64,000 nt of DNA from Datnioides undecimradiatus. Taxonomy: Eukaryota > Chordata > Actinopteri > Lobotiformes > Datnioididae. Of this stretch, positions 35,421 to 46,850 are shown piece by piece. The stretch is taken from contig WARS01000014.1 in assembly GCA_008933995.1 (NCBI GenBank), positions 3,643,192 to 3,707,191 on the forward strand. The letters are read 5' to 3'. Positions within the stretch are counted from its first letter, which is position 1; each line of letters starts with the position of its first letter. Position numbers and translations under genes: made by a program. The notes beneath the pieces were generated by a model, which worked only from the letters and a program-made list of their open reading frames with translations, ran no database searches and was not told the DNA's origin.

Positions 35421-36276
35421 TGCCAGGCTTGGGTTGGAGGGCAGGATGGGTTCAAGAGCAGGGACAACTAATGCGTGGTGCGTCTGAGTACTCTGCAGAG
35501 GTTGTGAAACTGAACTGTGATTCCTGTATGAATGGCCAGCTGCTTGTTTACAAACCGCAGCACAGATCTGCAACCAGAGGTTTTTCAGTGTTTAGTGAGA
35601 GGAAAGACAAATTTGTCCCATGACAGTACAGATAAATGGTTTATTGAAATAAGAGTTGAAAGGGCCAGTAAAAGCATCTTGTCACCTCTTTTATAGTAAA
35701 TGTGCTATGTGATTACGGTGTTGGGGGGTGTGGGTTTGTGCAATTGTCTGCTAATTGAATTGTGTTTTTAATATGTTCTGAGCACAAAGGACGTGCCTCG
35801 TTAAGTGGTGCTCTGGTTTTGAAAGGTCTAAACACACCTCACATGCTGAAGGGTGTTTTGTTCCAGAGGAAATAAATAACTTAACTACTGTTCTTACTTA
35901 TTCATTTGCATTTATGCAATCCATTCATCTCCACTCAACGCAATTAAGATGTCATTTCAAATAAGCAGATCTATCCTTGCGAGATGACACCGAAGCAAGG
36001 GAATATTTAGGGAGGAGAACTTGAGATTTCTTATATCCTTGGAGTATAGCAATTCATTTGACCTTCAGATGGTTTTAAAGGGAATCTCATTCAGCCATGT
36101 AAAGAGAAATGGCTTGTGTTAATGCAGAGGTATGCTGCTTGAATACAGAAACGACTCAAAATATGTTCAGCTTATGGCTTCCCTACTAATAATGAAGCCC
36201 TGCCCATCGGTACTTCAGGAGGAGATAAATGGATGCTGTCTGTTCATATGTCCAGCACTCCAATCCTACATATACA
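35421..36276. other. Non-coding; octamer site at 35904
   Basis: Unassigned sequence with a perfect ATTTGCAT at 35904-35911. Nothing else is recognisable. Confidence 0.55.
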
Positions 36277-36358
36277 TTCTCTCTCTTCTTCTCCCTCTTC
36301 TTCTCCTCTCTCTTTTCCTCTCTCTCTTTATCTCTCCTCTTCTGTCTCTTTCACTCTC
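36277..36358. repeat. Polypyrimidine (CT-rich) tract, about 80 bp
   Basis: The plus strand is almost purely C and T, with only isolated purines. Long polypurine-polypyrimidine tracts are established as able to form triplex (H-DNA) if they contain mirror symmetry, and are length-variable. Three overlapping plus-strand frames through it give Ser/Leu-rich peptides that are artefacts of the repeat. Confidence 0.9.
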
Positions 36359-36479
36359 AAGCATATTTTCCTGCTTGCTGCTGCACTATCACACAAACAC
36401 GCTCGCACATACCCTTGGAAAAAAAGGATGGTGGGGCGGAGGGTGGAGAAAGAAATGCATGAGTTAAGTTTTAATAAGG

Positions 36480-37460
36480 GAGAGAGGTAATTTGAAAAGT
36501 CTTTGGAGGTGTTTGGAAATTTATCAATAACAACCAGCTGGGATTTCATGCATGGGAGCATTTGGTGTAATTGCCTGCACATCCCTGATAGAGGTTCCTC
36601 TTCAATAACAAAAATATGCTCTTTAATGCAAAAAAAGACTGACACTACTTACCGACTCTTCCTCTTTAGTTTTGTCTCAAACAGTTCATAGGATGAGATG
36701 GTTGTTGTTTTTGACCACGAACAAAACAGCCTTCTAATTTATTTCATCGAGGTTCTCTTTGTGCCAACTTTTGCCGCTTGCAGTTTTATTCATGCAAAAA
36801 ATTGATATCCTTAATTTTCTGAGATTGCTGTACTTCAAAGGAATTCATTTGCATTCAGCAGCACAGAAATTTAAAGCCTCTTTTTGAAACAATAACATTC
36901 CTCCGTGTAACTCATTCCCTCTTAGAGCCTGAGCCAGCTACAGAGGAACACCACTTTCTTTTCTTTTTTTTTTTTTTTGGTAAAAATATCACAGGTTGTT
37001 TCTAATTGCAGTAGTTGACAATAGAAGATGTGCCAATGTAAATGATAACCCGTCCTTTGTCCCATTAGTGTGACATGGATTAATTCTCTTATCTACACAG
37101 TATCGCAGACGAGATTCAGCTTATTGGGAATTCCTTAGAGTAGCTGATGATGGCACTTAAATAACACATCAACTTGATCTGTTTGCCCGACGTAAACATG
37201 ATTCAGGCACGTAAACTGTCAATACTAGCCCTAAGCACAGGCATCAAATGTGGCATAGATGGATGCAGAAGGTTTTTAATAATGAGAATGCTAAGCCTCT
37301 CTCACTGGCAGTTCATATTTCACTGAAATGCTGCCATTGTTATCGCCGTGATCAATGGAATAACTCATGGACCATAAAACAAAACAAAAACAAGCTCAGA
37401 TGTTGGGCTAAATGTCCACCCAGAGGTCTGTTCTGCTTTAAAGAGTGAGCTGGAGAGCTT
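36480..37460. promoter_or_regulatory. Candidate conserved non-coding cluster
   Basis: About 1 kb without transposons apart from a poly(T) run at 36964-36978. Contains a perfect ATTTGCAT at 36847-36854, TTTATCAATAACAA near 36520 and GGATTAATTC near 37078. The impression of functional sequence rests on texture and motif density only. Confidence 0.3.
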
Positions 37461-38418
37461 CTTTTAGTAACATCACACCATGTTGCAGATTTGAAGAGAT
37501 TCCAGGTTTTACTCAGCAAAGTTATCCAGATAATTCAGTAAACCCGTTTTTGGGAACTGGTCCCAGATCCACATTGATCAGTTTTCTGCTTTCATATAGT
37601 TTCTTGTCAAGGCAACTGTAAAGCAAAATGATCACCACAGGCCTGAGAAAGTTTCTGTCCCATACTTGTTGACACTTGCAACAAAAAAAAAAAAAAAAGA
37701 AGAAGCTGGGTCCTACTTTCCTTGCCGCCACAAAACGGTCTGTGAATTCTCTCACACAAATTACACATGAATGATAAGGTCATGGTCAATAGCAGCGTAA
37801 TCATCCAAACTGGAGATTGGATGTCTGTTTGTCTGACTGTCAAGAGAGAGTCATGCAGAGGGAAGAGAGTGCTCTCTACTGTGCAGGGAACAAGCTTAGG
37901 GCCTCATAGTGTATTACAGAGGGAATAACCCACACCGCCACCCCTGCTATCAAAATTGCTTGGGAGGAGATTGCTGCGGGAGGTTGTGTCTGTCTCGGCG
38001 TCCCGGTTCTATATTTTGTTCTGTGCCCAAGGTGCTTCACTGATCTCGGGCCAAAAGCTGTGTGAAAAATTCTGCCAACTCATAGAGGATGATAGCTAGA
38101 GGAGGGGAAATTCAACAATCCACCACCACCAAGCGCTGGTAGAAAAGGAGAGTGAAGAAAGGAGACGGTGGTGGGGGGAAATGAAAAATGAACTGGAAAA
38201 TGAGGACAGAGCTCGAGTCTCTTATCTGCTCTTGTTGCGATGTTCTCAGAGATAAGTACCGCGTAAGTATGTTGTCAGGTCCACTGAAACACATTACTGA
38301 CAGTGCCACAAGTTCTGAGGAGGTCTTGCGGTGGTGCTGGTTGGCTAACCTTTCGATCCTGTGCACTTTTGGTTGCTTGTTCACTGAGCTCGAAATTCCT
38401 CGACCAAGGTTTATGGAT
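37461..38418. other. Non-coding; poly(A) at 37682-37698
   Basis: Unassigned sequence with one poly(A) run followed by GAAGAAGAAGC. The 37900-38300 part is somewhat more G/C-rich. The 109-codon plus-strand frame from 38188 runs into the SINE at 38419 and is therefore not treated as a gene. Confidence 0.55.
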
Positions 38419-38625
38419 GCTGTGGCGGTGGACAGTCCTAGTGGTAAGAGAGCCCGTCTTGTAACTGAAAGGTCATACAGTCAGTCCCTCCAACAGCCAT
38501 TATACATCCATCAGTAGGCATGTGTGCTGTCAGACTGCTCGGGATGCCTGAATGCCTACCTGCTCACTCAGCGTAAGTCACCCTATATAACAGTGTCAGT
38601 GTCTTCCCAAAATGTAAATAATAAA
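38419..38625 (+). mobile_element. tRNA-derived SINE with conserved 3' tail
   Basis: The head reads TGTGGCGGTGG...AGTGGTAAGAGAGCCCGTC, then TTGTAACTGAAAGGTC with a decayed B box. The body includes CCATTATACATCCATCAG and CTACCTGCTCACTCAG. The tail GTAAGTCACCCTATATAACAG corresponds to the GTAAGTCGCTCTGGATAAGAGCGTC tail shared by many fish SINEs. It is a full-length but diverged copy of about 205 bp. Confidence 0.75.
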
Positions 38626-40379
38626 TATGGTGTTTGTTAATTAATTAGATTATGGATTTGTATGCTGTGCCATTTCCAATAATCATCAGTCAAAAAAAGT
38701 TACTGCTGCATGGTTGATTCAGTGGTAGCCATTTCCTGTGGTTTTGCGAACCATTTTTCTTCTGACTTTCCCGTGACCTTGTTTTTCTGGGTTGCCCTTA
38801 ATATGACCGATGTGGATTCACGGTGAAACAGCTGCGCAAGAAAAAGCCATGAACCCAGAGCGTCTCTCACAGCTCCTGTGAGACTGGACTACTATTATTA
38901 TGCTGTTCAGTATTTTCCTCCTTCCTGTGCACTTAAAGTCTGAAATATACATTACAATATAAAATTATCTGAAGGTGAATGTTATCTCAGACAGACTAAG
39001 ATGTAAGTACAGTGTTTTATTTCTGTGTGGCACATTTCAAAGAGCCATTCTGTCTGGAGTCAGGAAAGATTGAAAACCATTTACCTCCATGCAATACCCT
39101 GCTCAAAAAGCTTGCCTTTGCAATATGTCTACATGGCAAAGCTGCCATCACTCTACAAGACATCAATGTTTCCCTGCCATACAAGTGTAGCTTTCTTGTT
39201 TCTGGTTGTTTGTTTTCTAAAGTGGAGCCAAGCTTACCTAAGCAAAACTCAATATGGATAATGGGTTTAGCTTTTCTACACAGAGGTGTGCATGACATGT
39301 GTACAGTACAAGTGCATTTCCTCGCTGCGCGCTAACACAAGAGGTGCCATGTTTGCGAACATTATTGGAAAATGGTTGGCGTGCCTGAATGACAACGTTG
39401 TTCTTTTGGAAAATTCTTGCCCATAACATTAGAACGTGCATGATACTTTCTCCTCTGTGAACACAGAGCTGGAGGGACAGAAAAAGTGCAAAAAATATAT
39501 GACCACAATTTAATATATATGATAGCATGTTCACCTATAATATCTCTGGTGTATGTCTGTGCATACAAGAAACCAGAAATATAAAAAACAATAGACAAAC
39601 AAAGAAGAACCCGAAATAGACAGAAAGTAACTGTAGCTTACCGTGTGCCATAATGCACACCCCAAAACACACACGCACAAAAAAACCAAAGCACAGCACA
39701 CCATCAGTGTGGCTCAGTTGGTCTTCAATCAACTGATCTGGATTTTCAACATAAAACCGTCTTCAAGTGGAGCTAGTGAGGTCGAGTACACACTGCCTAG
39801 CGTTCAAGTGGTTTAACCTCTGAGAAAACTGTTGCTGGGCAACTGACAACCGAAACATCTATCACCTTGTTCTGTTTTGTACTTTACCATTATCCTCATC
39901 AGCAGGACAGGAGGAATGTAGGTGATCAGAGGTGACAAACGTACCTGACCTCCAGCACTTCATAGACGTCAGAGAATGTCACATTATCTGAACTCTGAGC
40001 TAATAAAAGATTGAATGACACAGGCCATTATTGTCTTTTCTTAGTAAAACATGTTCTATTGATGGGATTTGCAGACCAAGCAAAAAGTTGACCATTTGAG
40101 TATTTGTGAATTACATACAATACATGAGCAGAAAAGATGGGGTTTGAGTGAGCCATGTTCTCCGAGGAGGTATTTCGAGCAAACAATTGTTCAACAACGA
40201 TGTCACAGAAGGATAATAATTATGGACCAAACTGCGTCAGATGAATGAAAATGGACATTTTGCTGGGAATGGTTGAATCTGATCATATCACTGGAATACT
40301 CTGGTTGGTGTAATAGACCCTGTTAAATGGAAGGAACATTGAGCAAAGTGCTTGCAGCCTTTTTAAGTTTTAATTTTGT
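38626..40379. other. Non-coding, no gene recognised
   Basis: Unassigned sequence. Several frames of about 80-107 codons are open on both strands between 39012 and 39598 but carry no domain, repeat terminus or splice pair I can identify. Confidence 0.5.
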
Positions 40380-41930
40380 CATTTAAGTTTCAATAAAACT
40401 GCAATGCAAAGGTTTATGCTTTGCAGACCTTGATCAGCCAGCCATTAAAGAGGAAGTGGCTTCAAAATTGTATTGATCAACAAAAAGCACGGGCTTGTGT
40501 CCCTGACTCTTGCTTCAAAGCAGCTCTTAAGATCCATCCCATTTTTCATTAAGAAGCAAATAAAGGAGGCCTAATTTATTTTGGAGGAATAACACAAAAG
40601 AGGTCAAGCTGTTGTGGCCAGTCTGCGATTTAGCCATTAGCGCAGAAAAGATAAGACATGGTCAAAAAACAGAATGAATGCGACGTCAATTTTAATTAGC
40701 TTTGACTGCAGATTTTTGCTTTCATCACTTACAGCATGATTTTATTTCTGCAAAATCAAAACAATTCCATCCTGTCCAATTCATTCACATGAATATTATT
40801 AATACCCAGCAAGTCCTTTCAACACAGCACAGAGAAATATTCTCTTGTCAAGTCTTTTCAAAATATATTGTCCATGTTACAGTAGTTGTACCGACAGCTT
40901 GTTAGTGTTCACGTAATGTATAAATCAGGTTTAGCTTTCTATCTAAACTGAGGCTCATTACATGTGGCAGCGTTTCCCATAGACACACAGAATAATTGGG
41001 CGTTCTCTAACCAGTTCTGGTGTAAATCAGCCAGCTTATCTTTGAAGCAAATTGCCAGGAAACGAGTTGTGTGTTATTAATTATAACCAACAAAGGTCTA
41101 CTTTATATACTGTAGTTTGCCCTCTTCATATTTATGGGGACTTTGAGACTAAGCTAAAAATGTAAACATTGTTCAGAAGCTCCATTAGAGACTGAACACA
41201 AAGCCCCATAGTTCGGTGAGTCATTATGTCTGGAGTGAGTGGATAATTTCTGCTGTCCCATATCTTACATGTTGACTGCAATCACATTCTGGACAAATTC
41301 ATCAACAATGTTTGAAGCAGCAATTGCAGGATTCTCATCACATTTTGAACCCTGGCCAGGACAAGCAAATTGCTGTGTGCGACATCAAGCCGCGTTGATA
41401 AATGGTCCCTCCTACTAGTGGGCTGCATATTTGCATTTGCACAATTACCTTCCTTTGGCAAGTGTTTGCGCGCAGGTTTTCATGAGATTCGAAATTTGAC
41501 ACGCCTCAACATGTGTCTGGGACTAAAGAAGGCCTTTAGTAGGGTTCCCAAAGGACCATTTCACACTCTCATGTTCTTCCCCAAAACAAGTGGTGGAGGC
41601 ATTTGAATTACAGGAAAGACAGGGTAATACATCAGGCCCCGATCAAAGCATTCTATTGGAGTCAGCACTATCGGGCAGTATTTCTCGGAGATGATAGAGA
41701 AGGAGAGTGAAACCTTTTGAAAACAAATTTGTCACGGGGGATTATTTTTATCTTTATGATGACCTTGCAGTAAAAGAAACAAGCAGCAAAACATCATATT
41801 AGCGAACCTTTCAACTGCTTCCCACTGCTTGGGTTTCTGCCACAGAGCAGATGATACATTCTGATTCACTGGACCCCCCCGGCTCATGAATCTGGACGGA
41901 CATAAAAAATATATCAAAAAGATTGAAATT
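40380..41930. promoter_or_regulatory. Candidate conserved non-coding cluster
   Basis: About 1.5 kb free of recognisable repeats. It holds CAATTTTAATTAGC near 40687, ATTATTAATACCC near 40794, GTGTTATTAATTATAACC near 41070 and a perfect POU octamer ATTTGCAT at 41429-41436. Sub-blocks 40380-40900 and 41280-41930 look the most constrained. Enhancer function is inferred and no target gene is visible. Confidence 0.35.
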
Positions 41931-42739
41931 ATAGCAGAGTGGTATATTTTTATGTTGTAAAAGTTTCCTTCAAATCAAACTATCTGGCTCTTGTTTACTT
42001 GCAGAATTTTTGACCTATTTTAGCCTCAGCTACCACTGAACCAAAGATTTCTTTTTCCTAATGAAGACAAAGAATCTGTGAACGTTGTGTTTGTTTAATA
42101 TTCTGTTGTACACTGAGACAGTTTGAGGGACCAACCATTAAGCAAAATGGGATTTATTCACACTTCTCCAGCCCAGTGCTCCCTGTTGCACTGCAGCCTG
42201 ATGGATCTGACTTTGGCCAACAGTCTGAGTGTGATTTATGATCAAACAGCACCTGAACCTGGGATTTATTATCCATTACTGCTGTCCGTCAGGCAACATT
42301 ACATTACGCTCCTCTGTTCATCTCAGTTTGCCGAGCAGCAATGCGCCACCTGAGGAAATATGCTGTTAAATCTAGTTTAACACATGCAAAACATCGGGTG
42401 GCACTGCAGTGGCTGAAAAGAGTTTTTTCATATCTCCTGCAACCTTTTCTTCTTTTTTTAGCTCTGCTGAAGGGTCTCTTGATTTATATCAGTGGCCTGC
42501 ACATATTGCTGTGCCATTACTCCCTCCTTTCTCACAAGGATGTACCTGATTACGCACTACAGAGGAAATGCTTTGTGAGCCTGAAATGACGCTCCGTCCT
42601 CCGTTTTTCACTGCAGAGAAATAGCCTTACGTTTGCATTCTTTAAGTTCAGAGTTCAATATGAGTATAAGTTTGAGTAATTGGGAACATATTATCTTCTG
42701 ACTTGGGCTTTTAGCAGAAATCTGCAAGATATTTTTGTT
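41931..42739. other. Non-coding, no gene recognised
   Basis: Unassigned sequence; open frames under 85 codons with no domains. It lies immediately upstream of a LINE relic and may contain further, unrecognisable LINE sequence. Confidence 0.55.
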
Positions 42740-43025
42740 CCATACCTGAACTTGGACTTGGATCAGCGCATTAAAAGCTGTGTGCAGTCCTGCTGTTTCT
42801 GTAACCAGGGAACATGCGACCAGGCAACAACTAAATGCAGAATACCTCTGCCTAGTAATCCAGACGAGCAAATTAGCCACACCTTCATTTCCTCTTGCCT
42901 GGAATAGTGCAATTATTTACATGTCTCAATGGTTCAGAGACTGAGTGTTGGCACCTGGCTCAAATGCAGCAAGGTTTCTGAGACACATATCGCTCCAGTT
43001 ATACTGCACTGCACTGACTTTCAGT
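42740..43025 (+). mobile_element. LINE (L2/Rex-like) reverse-transcriptase 3' relic
   Basis: One frame reads LNLDLDQRIKSCVQSCCF, then after a gap QISHTFISSCLE and a stop. This matches the region after the reverse-transcriptase palm: LSFDKHI-x(4)-VQSCFFQLRNI ... VIHTFISSRLDYCN. Further on, in shifted frames, NAARFLRHI and HIAPVIL (about 42966-43010) match the QNAAARLL...HITPVL block. At least one stop and a frameshift show it is dead. It covers only the C-terminal part and may be the same broad clade as the relic at 30040. Confidence 0.8.
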
Positions 43026-44055
43026 GCATTTTTTGATTTAAGGGAATACTCTCCTTTGAGTACTTTACATTTTGCTAGCTAGTGAACTTAAATTGACAGT
43101 AATAGCAGTTATAACAAAGCCCAATGGGAACCTAATTTAAAAAAAAAAATACAGTATCAAACTTGAAAGACCAATGTCAGATCACTCCTGTGGCATTCAA
43201 CATGTTTCTGTCCACAAACAAAATGGCTAATGAATGCTAAGATAGTAGATTACCCTTGTTTTTGTTTTGGCTGGTGAGTGAAGCCATCTCCCAGCCACTT
43301 GTACATTTGACCAGCATTCAGCTGTTGGCTGGTGCTAAATATATTTCAAATATTTTTTTTTCTGCTCGCTGGCAGAAGCATCTTGCTCTACTACATCTGT
43401 TTGCAAGATTGGGTCAAACACAACAGGTCCTGACGAATTGACAGAGTAAGCATAATATTCATAGAGACAGAGAAGAGAGGGGAGACGTACCCTGATTCAG
43501 TTTGCCTCAAAATTAAACTCAAAGCTCAAATTTACCATTTAAATTTAATTCATCCAGTTCATCCAGTCCATGTCCTAGCCTTAAAATCTCAATCATAATT
43601 GTCCTGAAACTTTTGACAAAATAATTTAAAAACAGATATAGGTTTTGCTCTATAATGGTTTTGTCAGCGGGGAAGTCAAACTTTTGATTCTCAGTATCTC
43701 AGAACTGCGCCTTGCTAATTCCTCAGCTCACAATGTGGCAGATGAAAATAGTCTTCCATAGAGCACACCTTCTTTCACTGGAGCCTAACGTTCTTGTTCA
43801 GTGAATTGATTTATTATGTCTACACTGGGTTGGACATTACATTTCATTCAGCTAAAATCACGGAAATAAGACTAAGGTATGGCTAGACAGTCTGAATATG
43901 CAATTATTGTTTATTGTGTTGCTGTATAACTACGGGAGAGCCTGAAGATGATGATGCATAAAAATTATGTTTGAAAAAGATGGCAGATTCATACTGGTGT
44001 ACTTTAGTTTTTAAAAATGTACATTCACAGTGGCGTTACGGAGCGAGCCTGTCCC
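43026..44055. other. Non-coding, no gene recognised
   Basis: A/T-rich unassigned sequence, with one A-run near 43138-43149. No exon recognised. Confidence 0.6.
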
Positions 44056-44449
44056 TTTAAAGGGACATATTATGGCAACTGACTGTTGTTTTAAACAGGT
44101 CCTGGATGTCTTAAAAACAAGCTATTGAAATTTTTTGCAAAAAAAAACTATGGCTATGGGAGGCTATGATAATGAGGTGCTGCGCTGATTGACTGCCTGA
44201 ATGATGCATGGAGGGGGAGGGTGCAGAGCAGTGCAGGACCGGTAACCAACATGGCTACCGCTTCCGACCACTCCCGACCACTCCTGTGGTTACGTAACGA
44301 CCTGTAGGAGCCCCATTTTACCAGCGGGTGGGCTGTAGAGATGATGCAGGACTTGTCTGCCTTCCTCATTCTCTGAGTTTGTGGGCTGAGAGTTTAAATA
44401 TGTATAGGCAAGAAAAAAAAACGTACTTTTCATAATATGTCCCCTTTAA
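44056..44449. mobile_element. MITE with ACATATTATG-type inverted ends
   Basis: The left end TTTAAAGGGACATATTATG (44056-44074) and right end CATAATATGTCCCCTTTAA (44431-44449) are inverted repeats with only two differences over about 19 bases. The 394-bp element has no long open frame. The ends match a very common teleost MITE. Inside, a CGACCACTCC unit is tandemly duplicated near 44266-44285. Confidence 0.85.
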
Positions 44450-44549
44450 GTACATATTAGCTTATGGGTCATGTGTAGCCTTAGTGCTGTTAGGCTCATG
44501 ACACTTAAATAACTTTTTTCACCATCCTCACAGACAGTATGTGGTGATG

Positions 44550-44580
44550 TTTGTGTGTGTGTGTGAGTGTGTGCGCGCGT
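44550..44580. repeat. (GT)n(GC)n microsatellite
   Basis: GT array with one GA interruption, passing into GCGCGCG; Z-DNA-prone alternating tract. Confidence 0.9.
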
Positions 44581-44984
44581 TGTAAGAGAGGTTTGTGTCA
44601 CAAAATCTAACTGCAGTGTTATATTTTTTTTTAAATCTTGTCCCAAAGTCGGCCCCAAATTAATTTACATCGTCCTCTGTCCTATTTTTATTGGCAGGAC
44701 GTCCTTGTGCTCAAACCCTGCTTGTGGCTTTCTGTTTGTACATCTAAAGTGTCCAGTAATCCCAGTTTAACCTACAGAAGTTACTGAAGCTGCTCATGTT
44801 CTGTGTTTTGCTGACATAGAGAATGAACGAATCCTTAAGTGGAAAATATAAAATATGATGTGGAAAACTGGTGAGCCAAAGTAAAGAGCTTAAAAGAGAG
44901 TTTACACTGCACCAGTGGTGAGAAATCCCTTTCCCATATACTGTGTTTGAAAACTTTGTTGATGTGGTCCCTTAATAACATTCA

Positions 44985-46850
44985 AAACATGAATGATTAT
45001 AGTGAGATTATATTTCAAGAAGCTACCAAGCTCACAGTCTCCAGCTCACAGCATTCATGTTTGATTTACCGTCAGCGTAGCTCATTAATCGATTGCTATT
45101 TGGGACCAGATTCCACAGTGATTGGCTTCCAGACAGATCTGGCGCTGACTGTGACGTATGTGTGCTGGCTCAGATGGTACCAACAGTGTTTGTGTGTGTC
45201 ATTTCCGAATTTCTCCACACTTGTTACCAGGACAACCTGCTCCTTCAGAGCGCCCTTTAAGTAAATAGTGGGGAGGATGGGTGGAAAGGAGGAAGGGATC
45301 TCGTCTTTCAGATCTCCTGGGAACCCTCGGAGAGACGGGGGGAGCAGATGTTGAGGAGGAGCCCTTCTATTCTCAGCCTGTTTCTGGAGGTGTGTTTGGT
45401 CATTAGCAAATATTCCATGCGAGCGAAGAAATGGCATAGGATCAACATTTTCATAAGGCAGAAATGTAATTCACTGCTCTAGAAAATGCATGGCTCTCGT
45501 CTGCCAAGATTGTGGGACTTCTGAGTGTCTGTTTTTCGCCTGTGATCAAACATGCATGACAGCTCGCCTTCAAAGCCAAGACAATATGTGAGCGAGGCAT
45601 GCTGGCAGAGTGTACGATCACTGAGTCCAGAGGAAACACACACCCTCACGCGTTACAGCTGACAGTCCCGCTTCTTTCATCCAGCTACAAAGATGTGCGC
45701 TTACTCTATGAATAGTTAATAGAGGTTAGGATAATAGCCAGGTTGTTACTCTTATTTATCAATAATGAAATGTCAAGACAGTCCTGCGACAGCCTCACTG
45801 ACCCATGTATAATCATAATATCACTGAAGCCTTTTCAGAGTTTCCCTCCAGTCTGAAGCAATTCATCTTCGGCTGTACATCTGTTCAAGTCTCCTCTAGA
45901 AATGAGAGGAACAAACAATTGACACTTAATTGCTCAAAGACAAACAACACAAAAGGCTCATTTCACTGCAACCATCCAGTGTTGGCATCTGATTACTCAA
46001 ACATGCACACACATCATCACAACACATTGCCGCTTTTGATTAACATAAATGTTGTTCAGGCCCGTTTCTTGCAAATATTTTCAGAGGACAGACAACGCAG
46101 CAGCTGTAATTTTGACAGTGCTGTAAACAAGGTACAGCACTTTTAAATCTCACATAATGGGGGTAGACTGCAATAACAACTGTGTGCACTTCCCCCCCCG
46201 AGGCAGTTTTTCCCTGAGGCAACTTTCCCTGAGGTGAACAGATTTGCCAGCGTACGCTTGAATCTGGACGTAGTGACCGACATTGAGATCATTCTTAACG
46301 TGGGAATGGGATATGCAGAGCGCCGCAGGTGGGTGGGGGTCTGCAGTGAGGAGGGAGAAATCCTTTGAGCACACAACCATTGTACCAGAACATTGTTTCA
46401 TTTAGCTGAAAAACACCTCGGGTAATGCGCAGAGGCATCTTTGGCCACATACAGTCAAAGATCAATTTTTAATAAAAATTCTGAGGCCAGATATTTTTCA
46501 CATGTCAGAGCCGCATCTAAAGAGAGCAACAAAATTGGACGGAGCTTCCTGTTGCCATATTTCAACAAATTACACACTTTTTAGGAGACAATGTTCTCTC
46601 TTAAAAGAAAAAAAACAAACTAAAAAACATCAATATCTGAGACTTTCTTGGCACTGTGTAAGCATTTGCATCCCCTCTAATTTGATGCAGGCTACAATTA
46701 TGTATGACTAATGGCGGAAAGGATGCTCCAGTATTCACTGTTGATATTTTGCAACAGTGTTAATTTAAACTGTTGATCTATGTATTGGAACAACTGTGAT
46801 TAATACATGTTATTAGCATAAATGCATTATTTGTAGGATGGCATGCAAAG
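44985..46850. promoter_or_regulatory. Candidate conserved non-coding cluster
   Basis: Nearly 1.9 kb without recognisable repeats. Frames of 113 codons are open on each strand (minus 45437-45096 and plus 45805-46146) but look unlike proteins. A perfect ATTTGCAT lies at 46664-46671 and GTTAATTTAAAC near 46759. Simultaneous openness on both strands with good sequence complexity suggests constraint at the DNA level, which has not been tested. Confidence 0.3.

Noticed and set aside
36132..36490. Three overlapping plus-strand frames of 77-111 codons
   Set aside because: They arise from the C/T-rich tract, which lacks stops on that strand; the Ser/Leu-rich peptides are artefacts.
38188..38517. A 109-codon plus-strand frame as a gene
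   Set aside because: Its last third is the head and body of a tRNA-derived SINE, and the rest shows no domain.
42680..42907. A 75-codon plus-strand frame as a small gene
   Set aside because: Its sequence aligns in order with LINE reverse-transcriptase C-terminal blocks; it is a transposon relic.
45096..46146. 113-codon frames on opposite strands as genes
   Set aside because: Neither shows a domain or splice sites, and openness on both strands points to local composition rather than coding.
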